Below are positions 21,163 to 33,159 of a stretch of 64,000 nucleotides of DNA, one piece after another. The notes under the pieces are model-generated. The model searched no databases. It was not told the origin of the DNA and saw nothing but the letters and a program-made list of their open reading frames with translations. A program made the translations under genes and the position numbers. The stretch lies in NCBI GenBank assembly GCA_016584305.1, contig JACEEZ010020949.1, positions 21,850 through 85,849 of the forward strand, in the 5' to 3' direction. How positions within the stretch are numbered: position 1 is the first letter of the stretch; each line of letters begins with the position of its first letter. This DNA is from Chionoecetes opilio. Taxonomy: Eukaryota; Arthropoda; Malacostraca; Decapoda; Majidae.

Positions 21163-22950
21163 CCTCAAGAACTTTTCCTACCTCTCCTTTATTATATACC
21201 TTTATCCAATTAAAAATTTATATCAGATCGCCCCTTACTCTTACTCTTACTCTTGAGTGTGTAAATTTAATAGCTTCATACTCTTCTCATAACTAAAGTT
21301 ACGCATCCCTTGAATAATTTTGGTCATCCTTCTCTGCACTGATTCTAACAAGGCTATATCCGTCCTGTAATATGGAGACCAAAACTGAACCGCATAGTCT
21401 AGGTGAGGTCTGACTAGAGCCAAATAAAGCTTTAGAATAACCTCAGCACTTCTACATTTAACACTTCTGGTAATGAATCCTAACACCCTTTTAGCTTTAT
21501 TTCTAGCCTCAATACATATTTTCCTAGGTCGGGAGGACTGAGCTCACACTCACTCCCAGGTTTTTCTCACCTTCTGATCTTTTCAGCGATACATTGCGCA
21601 TGGTGTATCTATTACCAGGGTTTTTTCTACCAACATTCATAACGCTGCACTTATCAATATTAAATTCCATTTGCCATCTGACCACCCACTCATTAAGTTT
21701 ATCTAAGTCTCCCTGCAATATGTTTACATCAGACTTTGATCCAATAAAACTACCTACTTTAGTATCATCCGCAAACTTGCTGATATCACTGTTCATCCCA
21801 CTATCCAAGTCGTTGATGTAAATAAAAAAATTGTAATGGACCAAAAACAGACCCTTGTGGAACCCCACTTGTCACCTGCCCTCATTCAGATTTAGAACCA
21901 TTATTTGTAACCCTTTGTTGCCTATCACTTAGCCAGGCTTTGATCCAACGAAGAACCATCCGATCTATTCCACGAGCCTTAACCTTACTTAAGAGTCACT
22001 CGTGTGGTACCTTGTCGAATGCCTTACTAAAGTCCATGTATATTATATCATAATCATTATCATTATCTGCTGTCTCATAAACTTTCCTATAAAAACTCAA
22101 TAAATTGGTGAGACATGACCTACCCTTGGTGAATGCATGTTGTGAATCATTGACCAAACTAATTTTTTTCTAAATGCTCTCTAATGCTTTTTGCAATAAT
22201 AGATTCTAATAATTTACCTACCACCTACGTTTGACTAACGGGTCGATAATTTGACATTAGTCCTCTGTCACCCTTCTTGAATATGGGAACTACATTTCCT
22301 TTCCTCCACATTAACGGCACTTCGCCTATATCAACCAATTTCGTAAATATGTGCAATAACGACTCATAAACAACCTCTTTGCATTCTTTTAGTATTCTGG
22401 GATAAACTTCATCTAGTCCTGGTGACTTAAAATTCTTCATTTTATCTATACCCTCTTCTACCATTTCCCTAGTTATCACAATATCATTGAGTTTCTCCTC
22501 ATCGCTTCCTTTAAACATCTGTTTACTATCAGGTATCGTCTGTGTATCCTCCTGAGTAGAAACACATAACAAATAATCATTTAAATTTTTACACATATCC
22601 TTATCCGTACTTACGATCTCACCCTGCTCTAATCTTAACGGCCCCACTAATTCCCTTGTCTTTCTTTTATATACCTGAAAGAACCCCTTAGGGTCGTTTT
22701 TTGCCTGTCCAGCAAACTTAATCTTATAATAATATTGTTCTTAGCTACTCTTTGTTAATCTCGTCACTGTCCTCGCCATTACGTTATACTGTTCTTTGCT
22801 CACCTGTCCAGTCTTGAACCTTAAATACATGTTTATTTTTACTCCAATGTTGTGTTTTAAATTCGTGGTCATGCATTTTGGGTCCTTCTTCCTTGATCTT
22901 TCGCCCTATAAGGAATATTCTTTTTCTGTCCTGCAATTAAATTCCTTACA
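21163..22950 (-). pseudogene. CR1-type LINE ORF2, reverse transcriptase (copy 1)
   Basis: Minus-strand frames from 22900 to 21250 include KNFKSPGLDEVYPRILKECK, a WRKGNVVPIFKKGDRGLMSN stretch and NYRPVS (RT blocks 1-2), FFIYINDLDSGMNSDISKFA followed by DD (the catalytic FADD), LDKLNEWVVRWQMEFNIDKC, and LYLALVRPHLDYAVQFWSPY. This is the order of a CR1/jockey-group reverse transcriptase. The frame shifts near 22200, 21870 and 21500, and there is a stop after the NYRPVS block. Next come the palindromic element and the ORF2 end at 19451. The enzyme would copy LINE RNA at a nicked target. Confidence 0.88.
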
Positions 22951-23800
22951 AATAATGTACAATCCTCATCCGCCCCGACCTCACTACCACCTGTCACCGC
23001 ACTGACATCGGACCCCACCTTCCCCTCCATCCTACACCCCGAGTTAACCCGGGAGCTGCGGGGAGACTCTTAAGAGTTCCCCTGGTGGACTGCGGGAAGA
23101 CTCTTAAGAGCAGAGCTTTTGAACGCGTACCAAAACCGCGCGTTTATAGGCAGGCGGCTAAAAAATGGTGTGGGTATAGTACTACATGTCAACTCTCGAC
23201 ACCACCACCGACTACATGTTTCTGTGGTACTTCACATGTGTCTAAAATGCAATGTCTGCTTGCATAAAAATGCAATTCTGAAGTCCGTCATACGCATGTC
23301 TCACTTTCTCTCTCTCTTCATTCCTGACTCATGTTATTGTAGACCTCTTGGTGGCAACGAACACCAGACACCTCCTAGAAATAAGGTTCAAAATCCCAAG
23401 ACATCCATACGCCTGGGGCGCCTCCACAATTATCACACAGCTGCATATGTTTACTGCCTTCACTCTCTCCACGACTCACTCCTTGCCTCCCTCTAACGCG
23501 GTAACCCACCCCCTCCTCCCTCTCGTTCTATCCCCTGGGCGCGTGAAAATTCGGCAGGGAAATCTCGCCGCTCGATGACAATCTAGCCGCGTGGTGCCAT
23601 TCGCTCCACATTTTTCAACTACGGACCGTTTCCCCCCCCCCCCGGTCATTTTTTTGGGGTCAAATATATATGGGCCGATGCACGCAAACATTCCCTACAC
23701 GCTGATGTACTTTTTATCGAAATTGGCAATGGGTCCCAAAATCATCATACATGCGCACAGTATGACCCTGTAGAAAACACCCTGTGCGCACGTCTTAGGT
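22951..23800. other. Unidentified 0.85-kb block inside the LINE
   Basis: Replaces the expected link between LINE endonuclease and reverse transcriptase. It is more GC-rich than the flanks and includes near-palindromes around CTCTTAAGAG (23068 and 23100), the run TTTCCCCCCCCCCCGG (about 23630) and a ATATATGGGCCGATGCACGC stretch. Short plus-strand frames of 60-125 codons show no family resemblance. It is present in the same place in the duplicate at 27650-28485, so it predates the duplication. The edges are approximate and I found no clear target duplication. Confidence 0.5.
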
Positions 23801-24201
23801 TAATCCCCTCCAGGTGTCTTCTTAATCCAGCATAATTAGCCTTGCTGAAGTCAGGTACTCTTTGTTTATTAACACTTCTATTTCCTCCTTTCCATTTAAA
23901 ACAAAACCTGATTTCACATTGATCGCTGTTCCCTAACATTCCTCCAACCTCCACCACTGTAACTAAATCTTCCCTTTGTTTGTAAGTAATAAATCTATAA
24001 TATTTTCTCCTCTAGTTGGCTCCCTGGTTGCTTGCCTTACAAAGTTATCCTGAACTATAATAACAATTCCTTGTTCAGTACTCCTATATTTTAAAACCCA
24101 GTTTTAAATTAAAAATTTAAAATCTCTTACCACGCATAACATGGGGGAAAAATTTGAAGAAAAAAAAAATTTTTGAGTAGATTTTTTTTGAAAAAGGGGT
24201 T
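23801..24201 (-). pseudogene. CR1-type LINE endonuclease, C-terminal part (copy 1)
   Basis: Minus-strand frame reads EVGGMLGNSDQCEIRFCFKW and DFSKANYAGLRRHLEGIN. GNSDQCEI corresponds to the S-D-H block of an apurinic-type LINE endonuclease, with glutamine where histidine is usual, so the catalytic residue appears changed. The region continues to about 24160 as in the duplicate, then degrades into A- and T-rich sequence and the gap. Confidence 0.75.
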
Positions 24202-24436
24202 NNNNNNNNNNNNNNNNNNNNNNNNNNNNNNNNNNNNNNNNNNNNNNNNNNNNNNNNNNNNNNNNNNNNNNNNNNNNNNNNNNNNNNNNNNNNNNNNNNN
24301 NNNNNNNNNNNNNNNNNNNNNNNNNNNNNNNNNNNNNNNNNNNNNNNNNNNNNNNNNNNNNNNNNNNNNNNNNNNNNNNNNNNNNNNNNNNNNNNNNNNN
24401 NNNNNNNNNNNNNNNNNNNNNNNNNNNNNNNNNNNN
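24202..24436. other. Assembly gap (235 N)
   Basis: Run of N exactly between the two copies of the duplicated segment. The true intervening sequence and its length are unknown. Confidence 1.
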
Positions 24437-24454
24437 TTTTGAAACCGGGGAAAA

Positions 24455-25861
24455 CGTGGCCACCGAGATGAAAAGCCTGCTATTCACCCGTGACGTCACA
24501 CCATGCGGATCCCACCCGCTCCGCGTCCCCGTACAAGTTTACCTACCTAATATAATGTTTATCAGTATAAAAGATATACTGTTATCTTCGGAAATGTTTG
24601 TTCTATAATATTATCAAATACAAATCGTAAAACACACAAAAGAAATGCCATTATGAGACTTTCAAGAAATATGCATTAACATAAACTCTCGCCATTTAAT
24701 ATTTTGCCCAAAAACTCTTTACATGGCGAATATCAATAGAAGCGGAATTTAATTAGCTTTCCATTGATATATTTTGTTTTAGTCATAATTGAATTAGCAG
24801 TATGCATAAATTACGTTAACTAAATATTAAAAATCATGAAATCGGGTCATTTCCTACCTAATATATGTTTATCAGTATAAAAGATATACTGTTATCTTTG
24901 GAAATGTTTGTTCTATAATATTATCGATAAAAAACCGTAAAACACACAAAGAAATGCCATTATGAGACTTTCAAGAAATATGTATTAACTTAAACTCTTC
25001 GCCATTTAATATTTTGCGTAAAAAACCTTTTACATGGAGAACATCAATAGAAGCGGAAATCGCATTAGCTTTCCATTGATATATTTCCTTTTCTGATAAT
25101 GAATTAAAACCATACATAATTAGCTTAACTAAATAAATAACCTCATCAATCGGGAAAAATTACCAGATTTTCATGATGTTATTTACTTAGTTAACGCTAA
25201 TTTATGCATGCTGCTATTTCATTTATCAGAAAAGAAAATATATCAATGGAAAGCTAATGCGATTCCGCTTCTATTGATATTCTCCATGTAAAAAGTTTCA
25301 CGCAAAATTTAAATGTGAAGAGTTTAAGTTAATGCATATTTCTTGAAAGTCTCATAATGGCATTTTTTTTGTGTGTTTTACGGTTTTTTATTGGATAATA
25401 TTATAGAACAACATTTCCAAAGATAACAGTATATCCTTTTTACTGATAACATATATTAGGTAGGAAATGACCCGATTTCATGATTTTTAATATTTAGTTA
25501 ACGCTAATTTGCATACTGCTAATTCATTTATGACTAAACGAATATATCAATGGAAAGTTAATTAAATTCCGCTTCTATTGATATTCGCCATGTAAAGAGT
25601 TTTTCGAACAAATATAAATGGCGAAGAGTTTAAGTTAATGCATATTTCTTGAAAGTCTCATAATGGCATTTCCTTTGTGTGTTTTACGATTTTGTATTTG
25701 ATAATATTATAGAACAAACATTTCCGAAGATAACGGTATATCTTTTATACTGATAAACATTATATTAGGTAGGTAAACTTGTACGGGGAGCGGAGCGGGT
25801 GGGATCCGCATGGTGTGACGTCACGGGCGATGTAGCAGGCCTTGTCATCTCGGTGGCCACG
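24455..25861. mobile_element. 1.4-kb palindromic element, copy 2
   Basis: Second copy of the element at 19743-21155, with the same ends, same two-plus-two unit structure and same insertion point in the LINE. The right target repeat GTAATAG is at 25862-25868; the left one is corrupted beside the gap (CCGGGGAAAA). Differences from copy 1 are mostly one-base indels. Confidence 0.85.
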
Positions 25862-25868
25862 GTAATAG

Positions 25869-27650
25869 CCGCAAGAACTTTTCCTATCTCTCCTTTATTA
25901 TATACCTTTATCCAATTAAAAATTTATATCAGATCGCCCCTTACTCTTACTCTTACTCTCGAGTGTGTAAATTTAATAGCTTCATACTCTTCTCATAACT
26001 AAAGTTACGGATCCCTTGAATAATTTTGGTCATCCTTCTCTGCACTGATTCTAACAAGGCTATATCCGTCCTGTAATATGGAGACCAAAACTGAACCGCA
26101 TAGTCTAGGTGAGGTCTGACTAGAGCCAAATAAAGCTTTAGAATAACCTCAGCACTTCTACATTTAACACTTCTGGTAATGAATCCTAACACCCTATTAG
26201 CTTTATTTCTAGCCTCAATACATATTTTCCTAGGTCGGGAGGACTGAGCTCACACTCACTCCCAGATCTTTCTCACCTTCTGATCTTTTCAGCGATACAT
26301 TGCGCATGGTGTATCTATTACCAGGGTTTTTTCTACCAACATTCATAACGCTGCACTTATCAATTTTAAATTCCATTTGCCATCTGACCACCCACTCATT
26401 AAGTTTATCTAAGTCTCCCTGCAATATGTTTACATCAGACTGTGATCCAATAAAACTACCTACTTTAGTATCATCAGCAAACTTGCTGATATCACTGTTC
26501 ATCCCACTATCCAAGTCGTTGATGTAAATAAAAAAATTGTAATGGACCAAAAACAGACCCTTGTGGAACCCCACTTGTCACCTGCCCTCATTCAGATTTA
26601 GAACCATTATTTGTAACCCTTTGTTGCCTATCACTTAGCCAGGCTTTGATCCAACGAAGAACCATCCGATCTATTCCACGAGCCTTAACCTTACTTAAGA
26701 GTCACTCGTGTGGTACCTTGTCGAATGCCTTACTAAAGTCCATGTATATTATATCATAATCATTATCATTATCTGCTGTCTCATAAACTTTCCTATAAAA
26801 ACTCAATAAATTGGTGAGACATGACCTACCCTTGGTGAATGCATGTTGTGAATCATTGACCAACTATTTTTTTCTAATGCTCTCTAATGCTTTTTGCAAT
26901 AATAGATTCTAATAATTTACCTACCACCTACGTTTGACTAACGGGTCGATAATTTGACATTAGTCCTCTGTCACCCTTCTTGAATATGGGAACTACATTC
27001 CTTTCCTCCACATTAACGGCACTTCGCCTATATCACAACCAATTTCGTAAATATGTGCAATAACGACTCATAAACAAGCTCTTTGCATTCTTTTAGTATT
27101 CTGGGATAAACTTCATCTAGTCCTGGTGACTTAAAATTCTTCATTTTATCTATACCCTCTTCTACCATTTCCCTAGTTATCACAATATCATTGAGTTTCT
27201 CCTCATCGCTTCCTTTAAACATCTGTTTACTATCAGGTATCGTCTGTGTATCCTCCTAGTAAAACACAAAACAATAATCATTTAAATTTTTACACATATC
27301 CTTATCCGTATTAGATCTCACCCTGCTCTAATCTTAACGGCCCCTTTAATTCCTTGTCCTTTCTTTTATTACCTGAAAGAACCCCTTGGGTCTTTTCTTT
27401 GCCTGTCAGCAAACTTAATCTTATAATAATATTGTTCTTACTACTCTTTGTTAATCTCGTCACTGTCCTCGCCATTACGTTATACTGTTCTTTGCTCACC
27501 TGTCCAGTCTTGAACCTTAAATACATGTTTATTTTTACTCCAATGTTGTGTTTTGAATTCGTGTCATGCATTTTGGGTCCTTCTCCTTGATCTTTTCGCC
27601 CTAAAAGGGAATATTCTTTTTCTGTCCTGCAATTAAATTCCTTACAAAAA
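25869..27650 (-). pseudogene. CR1-type LINE ORF2, reverse transcriptase (copy 2)
   Basis: Near duplicate of 21163-22950, with the FADD catalytic motif in the 26230-26574 frame and the KNFKSPGLDEVYPRILKECK block at about 27080-27140. It has extra one-base losses (for example around 26865, 27000 and 27260-27420) compared with copy 1. Nothing suggests it is functional. Confidence 0.85.
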
Positions 27651-28485
27651 ATGTACAATCCTCATCCGCCCCGACCTCACTACCACCTTTTCACCGCACT
27701 GCATCGGACCCCCCCTTTCCCCCTCCATCCTACACCCCGAGTTAACCCGGGAGCTGCGGGGAACTCTTAAGAGTTCCCCTGGGGGACTGCGGGAAAAACT
27801 CTTAAGAGCAGAGCTTTTGAACGCGTACCAAAACCGCGCGTTTATAGGCAGGCGGCTAAAAATTGGTGTGGGTATATACTACATGTCAACTCTCGACACC
27901 ACCACCGACTACATGTTTCTGTGGTATTTTCACATGTGTCTAAAATGCAATGTCTGCTTGCATAAAAATAAATTCTAAAGTCCGTCATACGCATGTCTCA
28001 CTTTCTCTCTCTCTTCATTCCTGACTCATGTTATTGTAGACCTCTTGGTGGCAACGAACCAGACACCTCCTAGAAATAAGGTTCAAAATCCCAAGACATC
28101 CATACGCCTGGGGCGCCTCCACAATTATCACACGCTGCATATGTTTACTGCCTTCACTCTCTCCACGACTCACTCCTTGCCTCCCTCTAACGCGGTAACC
28201 CACCCCCTCCTCCCTCTCGTTCTATCCCCTGGGCGCGTGAAAATTCGGCGGGGAAATTCGCCGCTCGTGACATCTAGCCGCGTGGTGCCATTCGCTCCCA
28301 CATTTTTCAACTACGGACCGTTTCCCCCCCCCCCCCGTCATTTTTTTTGGGGGGTAAAATATATATGGGCCGATGCACGCAAACATTCCTACACGCTGAT
28401 GTACTTTTTATCGAAATTGGCAATGGGTCCCAAAATCATCATACATGCGCACAGTATGACCCTGTAGAAAACACCCTGTGCGCAC
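27651..28485. other. Unidentified 0.85-kb block, duplicate
   Basis: Matches 22951-23800, including the CTCTTAAGAG palindromes (27760-27810), a long C run near 28325 and the GGGCCGATGCACGC stretch. Differences are mainly indels. Confidence 0.5.
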
Positions 28486-28835
28486 GTCTTAGGTTAATCC
28501 CCTCCAGGTGTCTTCTTAATCCAGCATAATTAGCCTTGCTGAAGTCAGGTACTCTTTGTTTATTAACACTTCTATTTCCTCCTTTCCATTTAAAACAAAA
28601 CCTGATTTCACATTGATCGCTGTTCCCTAACATTCCTCCAACCTCCACCACTGTAACTAAATCTTCCCTTTGTTTGTAAGTAATATATCTATAATATTTT
28701 CTCCTCTAGTTGGCTCCCTGGTTGCTTGCCTTACAAAGTTATCCTGAACTATAATAACAATTCCTTTGTGTCATTGTCTCCTATAATTAAATCCCAGTCT
28801 ATATTCCAAATATTAAAATCTCTTACCACGCATAA
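28486..28835 (-). pseudogene. CR1-type LINE endonuclease, middle and C-terminal part (copy 2)
   Basis: Same frame as 23801-24150 (GGMLGNSDQCEIRFCFKW), extended by a better preserved DFNIWN-like D-F-N block near 28800, part of the endonuclease active site. It is cut at 28836 by a DNA transposon; the N-terminal half of the endonuclease lies beyond it at 31301-31720. Confidence 0.75.
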
Positions 28836-31300
28836 CACTGGGGAACAATTTGAAGAAAAAAAAATTGTTGAGTTAGATTTTTGAGCTTATTTAGACTAAA
28901 ATTGGCATGCTGATTCCAAATCTGTAGTCAGTTTTTTTCTAGCACGTCAAGTTTTTTCTCCACAGCTTACCCTCCAAATAAGCAAAATTCCACTTGTGAG
29001 CTGTAGTTAAACTTGCCAGCTGATTACGATTTGACTCATCGAGAGCTATGTGGCAACTTGTTTGTGCAGTTACAATTGGGAACGTGCGGTGAGAGGTGTG
29101 TGCAGCTCCCAAGGTCAGTACTATCAATATCGGGCAAACAGAAAGCTAGGATAGTAGGAATTAGGAGGATTTGTTTATGGGTTTTCTCTTAACCTTGTAA
29201 CAACATACCATTGTAATTTCTATTTCGTTTTTTGCTGGGTTTTTTTGTTTTCAACAGCTTGTAAATATTCCAGCTTAGTGTTTTATTTACATAGTTATAT
29301 TTCTTTTGTTTCAGATCATGTCTGCTCCTGCTACGTCTCGTCGTAAATGCCTAAACAACCCTGAAATCCTTCTGCTATTATGTTTGGTAGTTTCACCATT
29401 CCAAGTCAGGGGCAAGCATCAGCGTATTTGTCAAACAAGCATATTTCGCATATTTTAAAGTGAAACTCGGTGATCAAGACAAGCTATGGGCCCCTCACAA
29501 AGTGTGCAAGCAGTTTTGTCGAGAGATTCGGATGTGGACCAAAAGGGAAAACGTGAAAAGTTGGCATTTTTGGGATCCCCATGGTTTGGCGAGAGCAAAA
29601 AGAATCATTCCACAGACTTTACTTTTGTTTAGTGAAAAAATCAGGATTTAAACAAGAAAAAAAAAAGTAAAATAGAATATCCTAATCTACCGTCAGCTAT
29701 AAGATCAATGCTCTTCAGCCTGAAAATTCCAGTGCCAGTTTTTTGAACAACTACCTCCTCTAGAAAATCTGAGTGATGTTGAAGAACGCAGTGACAGCAA
29801 TGATGCAGACTTTGACATTCACGAGGATTCAGTTCGTAGGGGATTTGATCAGCACGAGTTGAATGATTTAGCACTGATTTGGCCTATCCAAAAAAGCTGC
29901 AGAAATACTAGCATCAGACTGAACGAGAAAAACATCTTGAACAGGAGTGAAGGTATCATACTTTCGAAACCCGAGAAAGTACATTTCTGCAGTACTTTCG
30001 AAGTGCCAGCGGGTTTTTTGTTTTGCCATAACATTCCTGGTTTTTCTGAAGGAATTAGGGCTTTCAATCTACAATCCAAATGAATGGCGATTGTTTATTG
30101 ATAGCTCAAAGCGGAGCTTGAAGTGTGTCCTTCTACACAATGGCAATTTGTTTGGCGCAGTCCCTATTGGGCATTCGGTCTGTCTTCGTGAAGAAAATGG
30201 AGATGTAAAGAGAGTCATTGAGTTATTGCAATATGACAACACAATTGGATCATCTGTGTTGACCTTAAAATGGTGTCCTTCCCTTTTTGGGCACAACGTG
30301 GGTACACAAAGGTATCCCTGGGTTTCTCTGTATGTGGGATAGCAGAGCTCGAGAGAACATTGGGTTCAACGAATTGGGCCTCCGAATCTGATCTTAAACC
30401 TGAGATCCTAACATTGTACATGAGCCACTTGTTGACAGGAAGAAAATAAAATTCCCACCTCTGCACATAAAACTAGGGCTCATGAAACATTTGTAAGCAT
30501 TGTCAACTGATGGCGACTGTTTGAAGTACATCTCTTGGCATTTCCTGGACTGTCATTGAAAAAAATAAGGCCGGTGTGTTTTGATGGTCCCAAATTCGAC
30601 AGCTCATCAAGATGAACATTTCAACGGTACTATGTCAGACCTTGAAAAAAATTCTTGGCTATCATTCAAAGACGTCGTCAAAAACTTTCTTGGAAATACA
30701 CGTGCAAGTAATTTCACAGAAATTGTTCAGAAACTATTGGAGACTACAAAGCGCTTGGTTTCCCAAAATGAGTATTAAAGTACATTTTTTGCATAGCCAT
30801 CTTGCCAACTTTCCGGAAAATCTTGGGGCTGCTAGCGACGAGCAAGGTGAACGATTTCACCAAGATTTGAAGGTTATGGAAGAACGTTACCAGGGTAGAT
30901 GGGATGTGCATATGAGGGCTGACTATTGTTGGAGCATCAAACGCGATAGTCCCCCAAGTTGAACACTCCAACAAAACTTACAAACGTAAATTTTTTACCT
31001 TACCTGCACACATTATAGCCTTATCCCCTTTTTAAAACATATAATGTTAAATAAACATTCTATTCATGCCTATTTCTTTCATTTTTCATTGTATGTTTAA
31101 CATTTGCAACTTTTTATATAATAAGCACTGTTACTGTTATGTGCAGTATTTTTCATATTTTTTAAGAAAAAAAGAAAAACCTACAGTTTTTAAAAACTTG
31201 ACGTGATAGAGAAAAACTGAGACCAGTTTTGGATTCAGCACCCAAAAATTACTTAATAACAAGTGTCAGACCTAACTCAACAAAAATTTGTTCCCCAGTG
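28836..31300 (+). mobile_element. DNA transposon with CACTGGGGAACAA ends
   Basis: 2,465 bp between CACTGGGGAACAATTT and its inverted copy AAATTTGTTCCCCAGTG. The terminal inverted repeats are imperfect but long: about 125 bp align, sharing TTGTTGAGTTAG, TGATTCCAAATCTG-like and CACGTCAAGTTTTT. It interrupts the LINE endonuclease, whose reading continues on both sides. Flanking AT-rich bases do not give a clear target duplication (perhaps 2-4 bp). CACTG ends suggest the CACTA/EnSpm group, but the encoded protein does not settle this. Confidence 0.75.
29320..30965 (+). pseudogene. Broken protein of the CACTG-ended transposon
   Basis: Plus-strand pieces in several frames: MSAPATSRRKCLNN from 29320, FVKQAYFAYFKVKLGDQDKL (29430), APHKVCKQFCREIRMWTK, then a charged linker, NEWRLFIDSSKRSLKCVLLH (30080), NGNLFGAVPIGHSV, LTLKWC, SWLSFKDVVKNFLGN (30650), SIKVHFLHSHLANFPENLGA (30770) and GERFHQDLKVMEERYQGRW (30850). 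I recognise this as a family of long repeated arthropod and cnidarian proteins, usually called uncharacterised. A K-V-C-x(n)-C-x-x-I stretch near the N-terminus could be a zinc finger. Acidic residues in the FIDSS and HSH...ERFHQD blocks could be catalytic; this is inference. At least four frameshifts or stops. Confidence 0.65.
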
Positions 31301-31720
31301 ATATAATCGATTACATCTGCAAGCCTTACTTATTTCTTGCTATATAGGAGCTGAATCCTCTTTACATAAGTTTGGAGGCCTATACACTACACCCAAAACT
31401 ATTTCCTCAGCTCCCTCCGTAACCTCTACCCATATAGTGTCTATGCTATCATTTGTTTTTATAACATTATTAAATTAACACAACACTGCAATGTATCTCT
31501 TGCATAAAGGGCAACTCCACCCTTGCCTACCTAACCTGTCCATGTGAAATAACTTATACCCAGCTATCTCAACCTCCGGATCAAATATCTTTCCTGACAT
31601 ATGCAACCATGTTTATGTAAATGCTATTATATCAAAATCCTCTACATTATGTATTACTCTCAGGAAATCTATCATGCTTAAAATACTCCTACAGTTTGTA
31701 CAGTAAACCTTCAAACAACT
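31301..31720 (-). pseudogene. CR1-type LINE endonuclease, N-terminal half
   Basis: Continues the interrupted endonuclease. The minus strand shows short matches to the family order in several frames: a V-A-Y-V stretch, SHGQVR, RVELPFMQEIHCSV and WVEV-like pieces, many of them broken by stops. It is much more decayed than the reverse transcriptase part, or carries more consensus errors. It is identified mainly by collinearity. Confidence 0.55.
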
Positions 31721-31879
31721 CTTCTTTCTGTCCATTTTCCCTTTATCTCTAACTAACCCCCTCCTGTCTCTCTTCTTACGAATCACTTTAGTTCCCTGCC
31801 TTCTGAAACTCCTCCTAGTGTCGCAAGTTTCCTTTTCCCTGACCCCAGTGTCTAATTCCCGGGTTCTCTATCTTAAAAA

Positions 31880-33064
31880 AGCCTGTAGTCCACCTACCTC
31901 CCTTTCAAGGGATTCAGACAAGATCTGAACCCCTTTCCCCGAAAGGTGTACCCTGACCCCTTTTCCCCGAAAGGTGTACCCCATCCCTGTGGTAGAGGTG
32001 GTTATGCCTGAAAAAGAGGTCCCAGTTGTCGACAAAGGCCCAACCATTGACTTTGCAATGAAATGCCAGCCGGGAATTCAGAGCAATAGCCCTGGAGTAC
32101 CACAAGTCATCAACAAAGCGTCTTGGAAGCACACCACACACCACAGGGACTTCACCCTGTCCCTAACCTTACCTACAGCTTCCTTGAGCCACCGTAGCAA
32201 TTCCTCACTCCTTACACACTCAACATCGTTTCCCCCAGCACTAAGGCAGACGATGGGCTTTTTTCCTTGGTCTGCCATGCATTCAACTATTCTATCACTA
32301 ACATAACCTATCCCCTTCCCTGGGTAGCTCACCGACTTCATACGTATCCCGTCTCTGTCACAAAACCTGCTCTCTAGGTGCCTAATCTGACTGTCCCCCA
32401 TAACCAAGATTTTACCTTCGGCTAGGGATGTATCGTTTACCTTTTTATATTTACCTCCTTATCTTCCTCTTGCGCCCGAGAGTACCTGAAATGAATTCGT
32501 GCACACATCATGGTCATTGTTTACCTTTCTCCCCTTCGAGCGCGCTCCTCCATGATGAACCACCTTCCATCCCCCATTCCCTGGTGACTTACTATGAACG
32601 CCTCCCTTAGTAGTAGCCCCAGGCACGCCAACCTCTGGTGGCGTGCCTGGGGGTACTCCTAAGGAATAATATGAAATAATATTTCCAGGTACACCTCTCG
32701 CATGTGCCCTTCCACTCACTCCACCTGGACCTCCACCTCCACACTTAAGATATCGTATCTCTATCTCCTGCCTCTTCACCACACTTTTCAATTCGTTCAC
32801 TTCACTTACAAAGCACCTTTTCAGGTCTTCAATCGCCTCAAGAATAGATTTAAGTGCCACTATACAACATTCATTGCACTCTCCCTCGACCCTTCTCTCT
32901 CTTTCTAACACACTCGTAATCACCTCAGACTCCTTCACTTCACTCACTACACCCTCTCCTCCACTCACCACACCCTCGCTTCCACTCACAACACCATCGC
33001 CTCCACCAACAACACCGTCACCTCCACCAACAACACCGAAGCTAAGCTACCCTGCAGCTGTCAT
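31880..33064 (-). pseudogene. CR1-type LINE ORF1 with SGNH esterase
   Basis: Minus strand, read from about 33000. It has a valine- and glutamate-rich N-terminus with a coiled-coil-like LEAIEDLKRCFVSEVNELKS, a glycine/proline linker with GGPGGVSG, then VMGDSQIRHLESRFCDRDG (32350-32407), IVCLSAGGNDV and RDGVHLS. G-D-S, G-G-N-D and D-x-x-H are blocks I, III and V of SGNH (GDSL) hydrolases, a domain known in ORF1 proteins of CR1 LINEs. The catalytic serine, asparagine, aspartate and histidine positions all appear present. A frame change near 32080-32140 and another near 32460 break it. ORF1 is thought to bind LINE RNA; the role of the esterase is unresolved. Confidence 0.8.
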
Positions 33065-33159
33065 GCTAATCCTCTTCTGACCTAACTCCTACACACATCA
33101 CACACAAGGAGCGGCACGGAACACGTCTTGTCTCCCCGCAAGACAACGAATGAGTGAGG
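33065..33159 (-). other. Probable CR1 5' untranslated end
   Basis: Sequence between ORF1 and resumed BEL sequence. The exact LINE start could not be fixed, and no target duplication matching the 3' side at 19450 was found. Confidence 0.4.
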
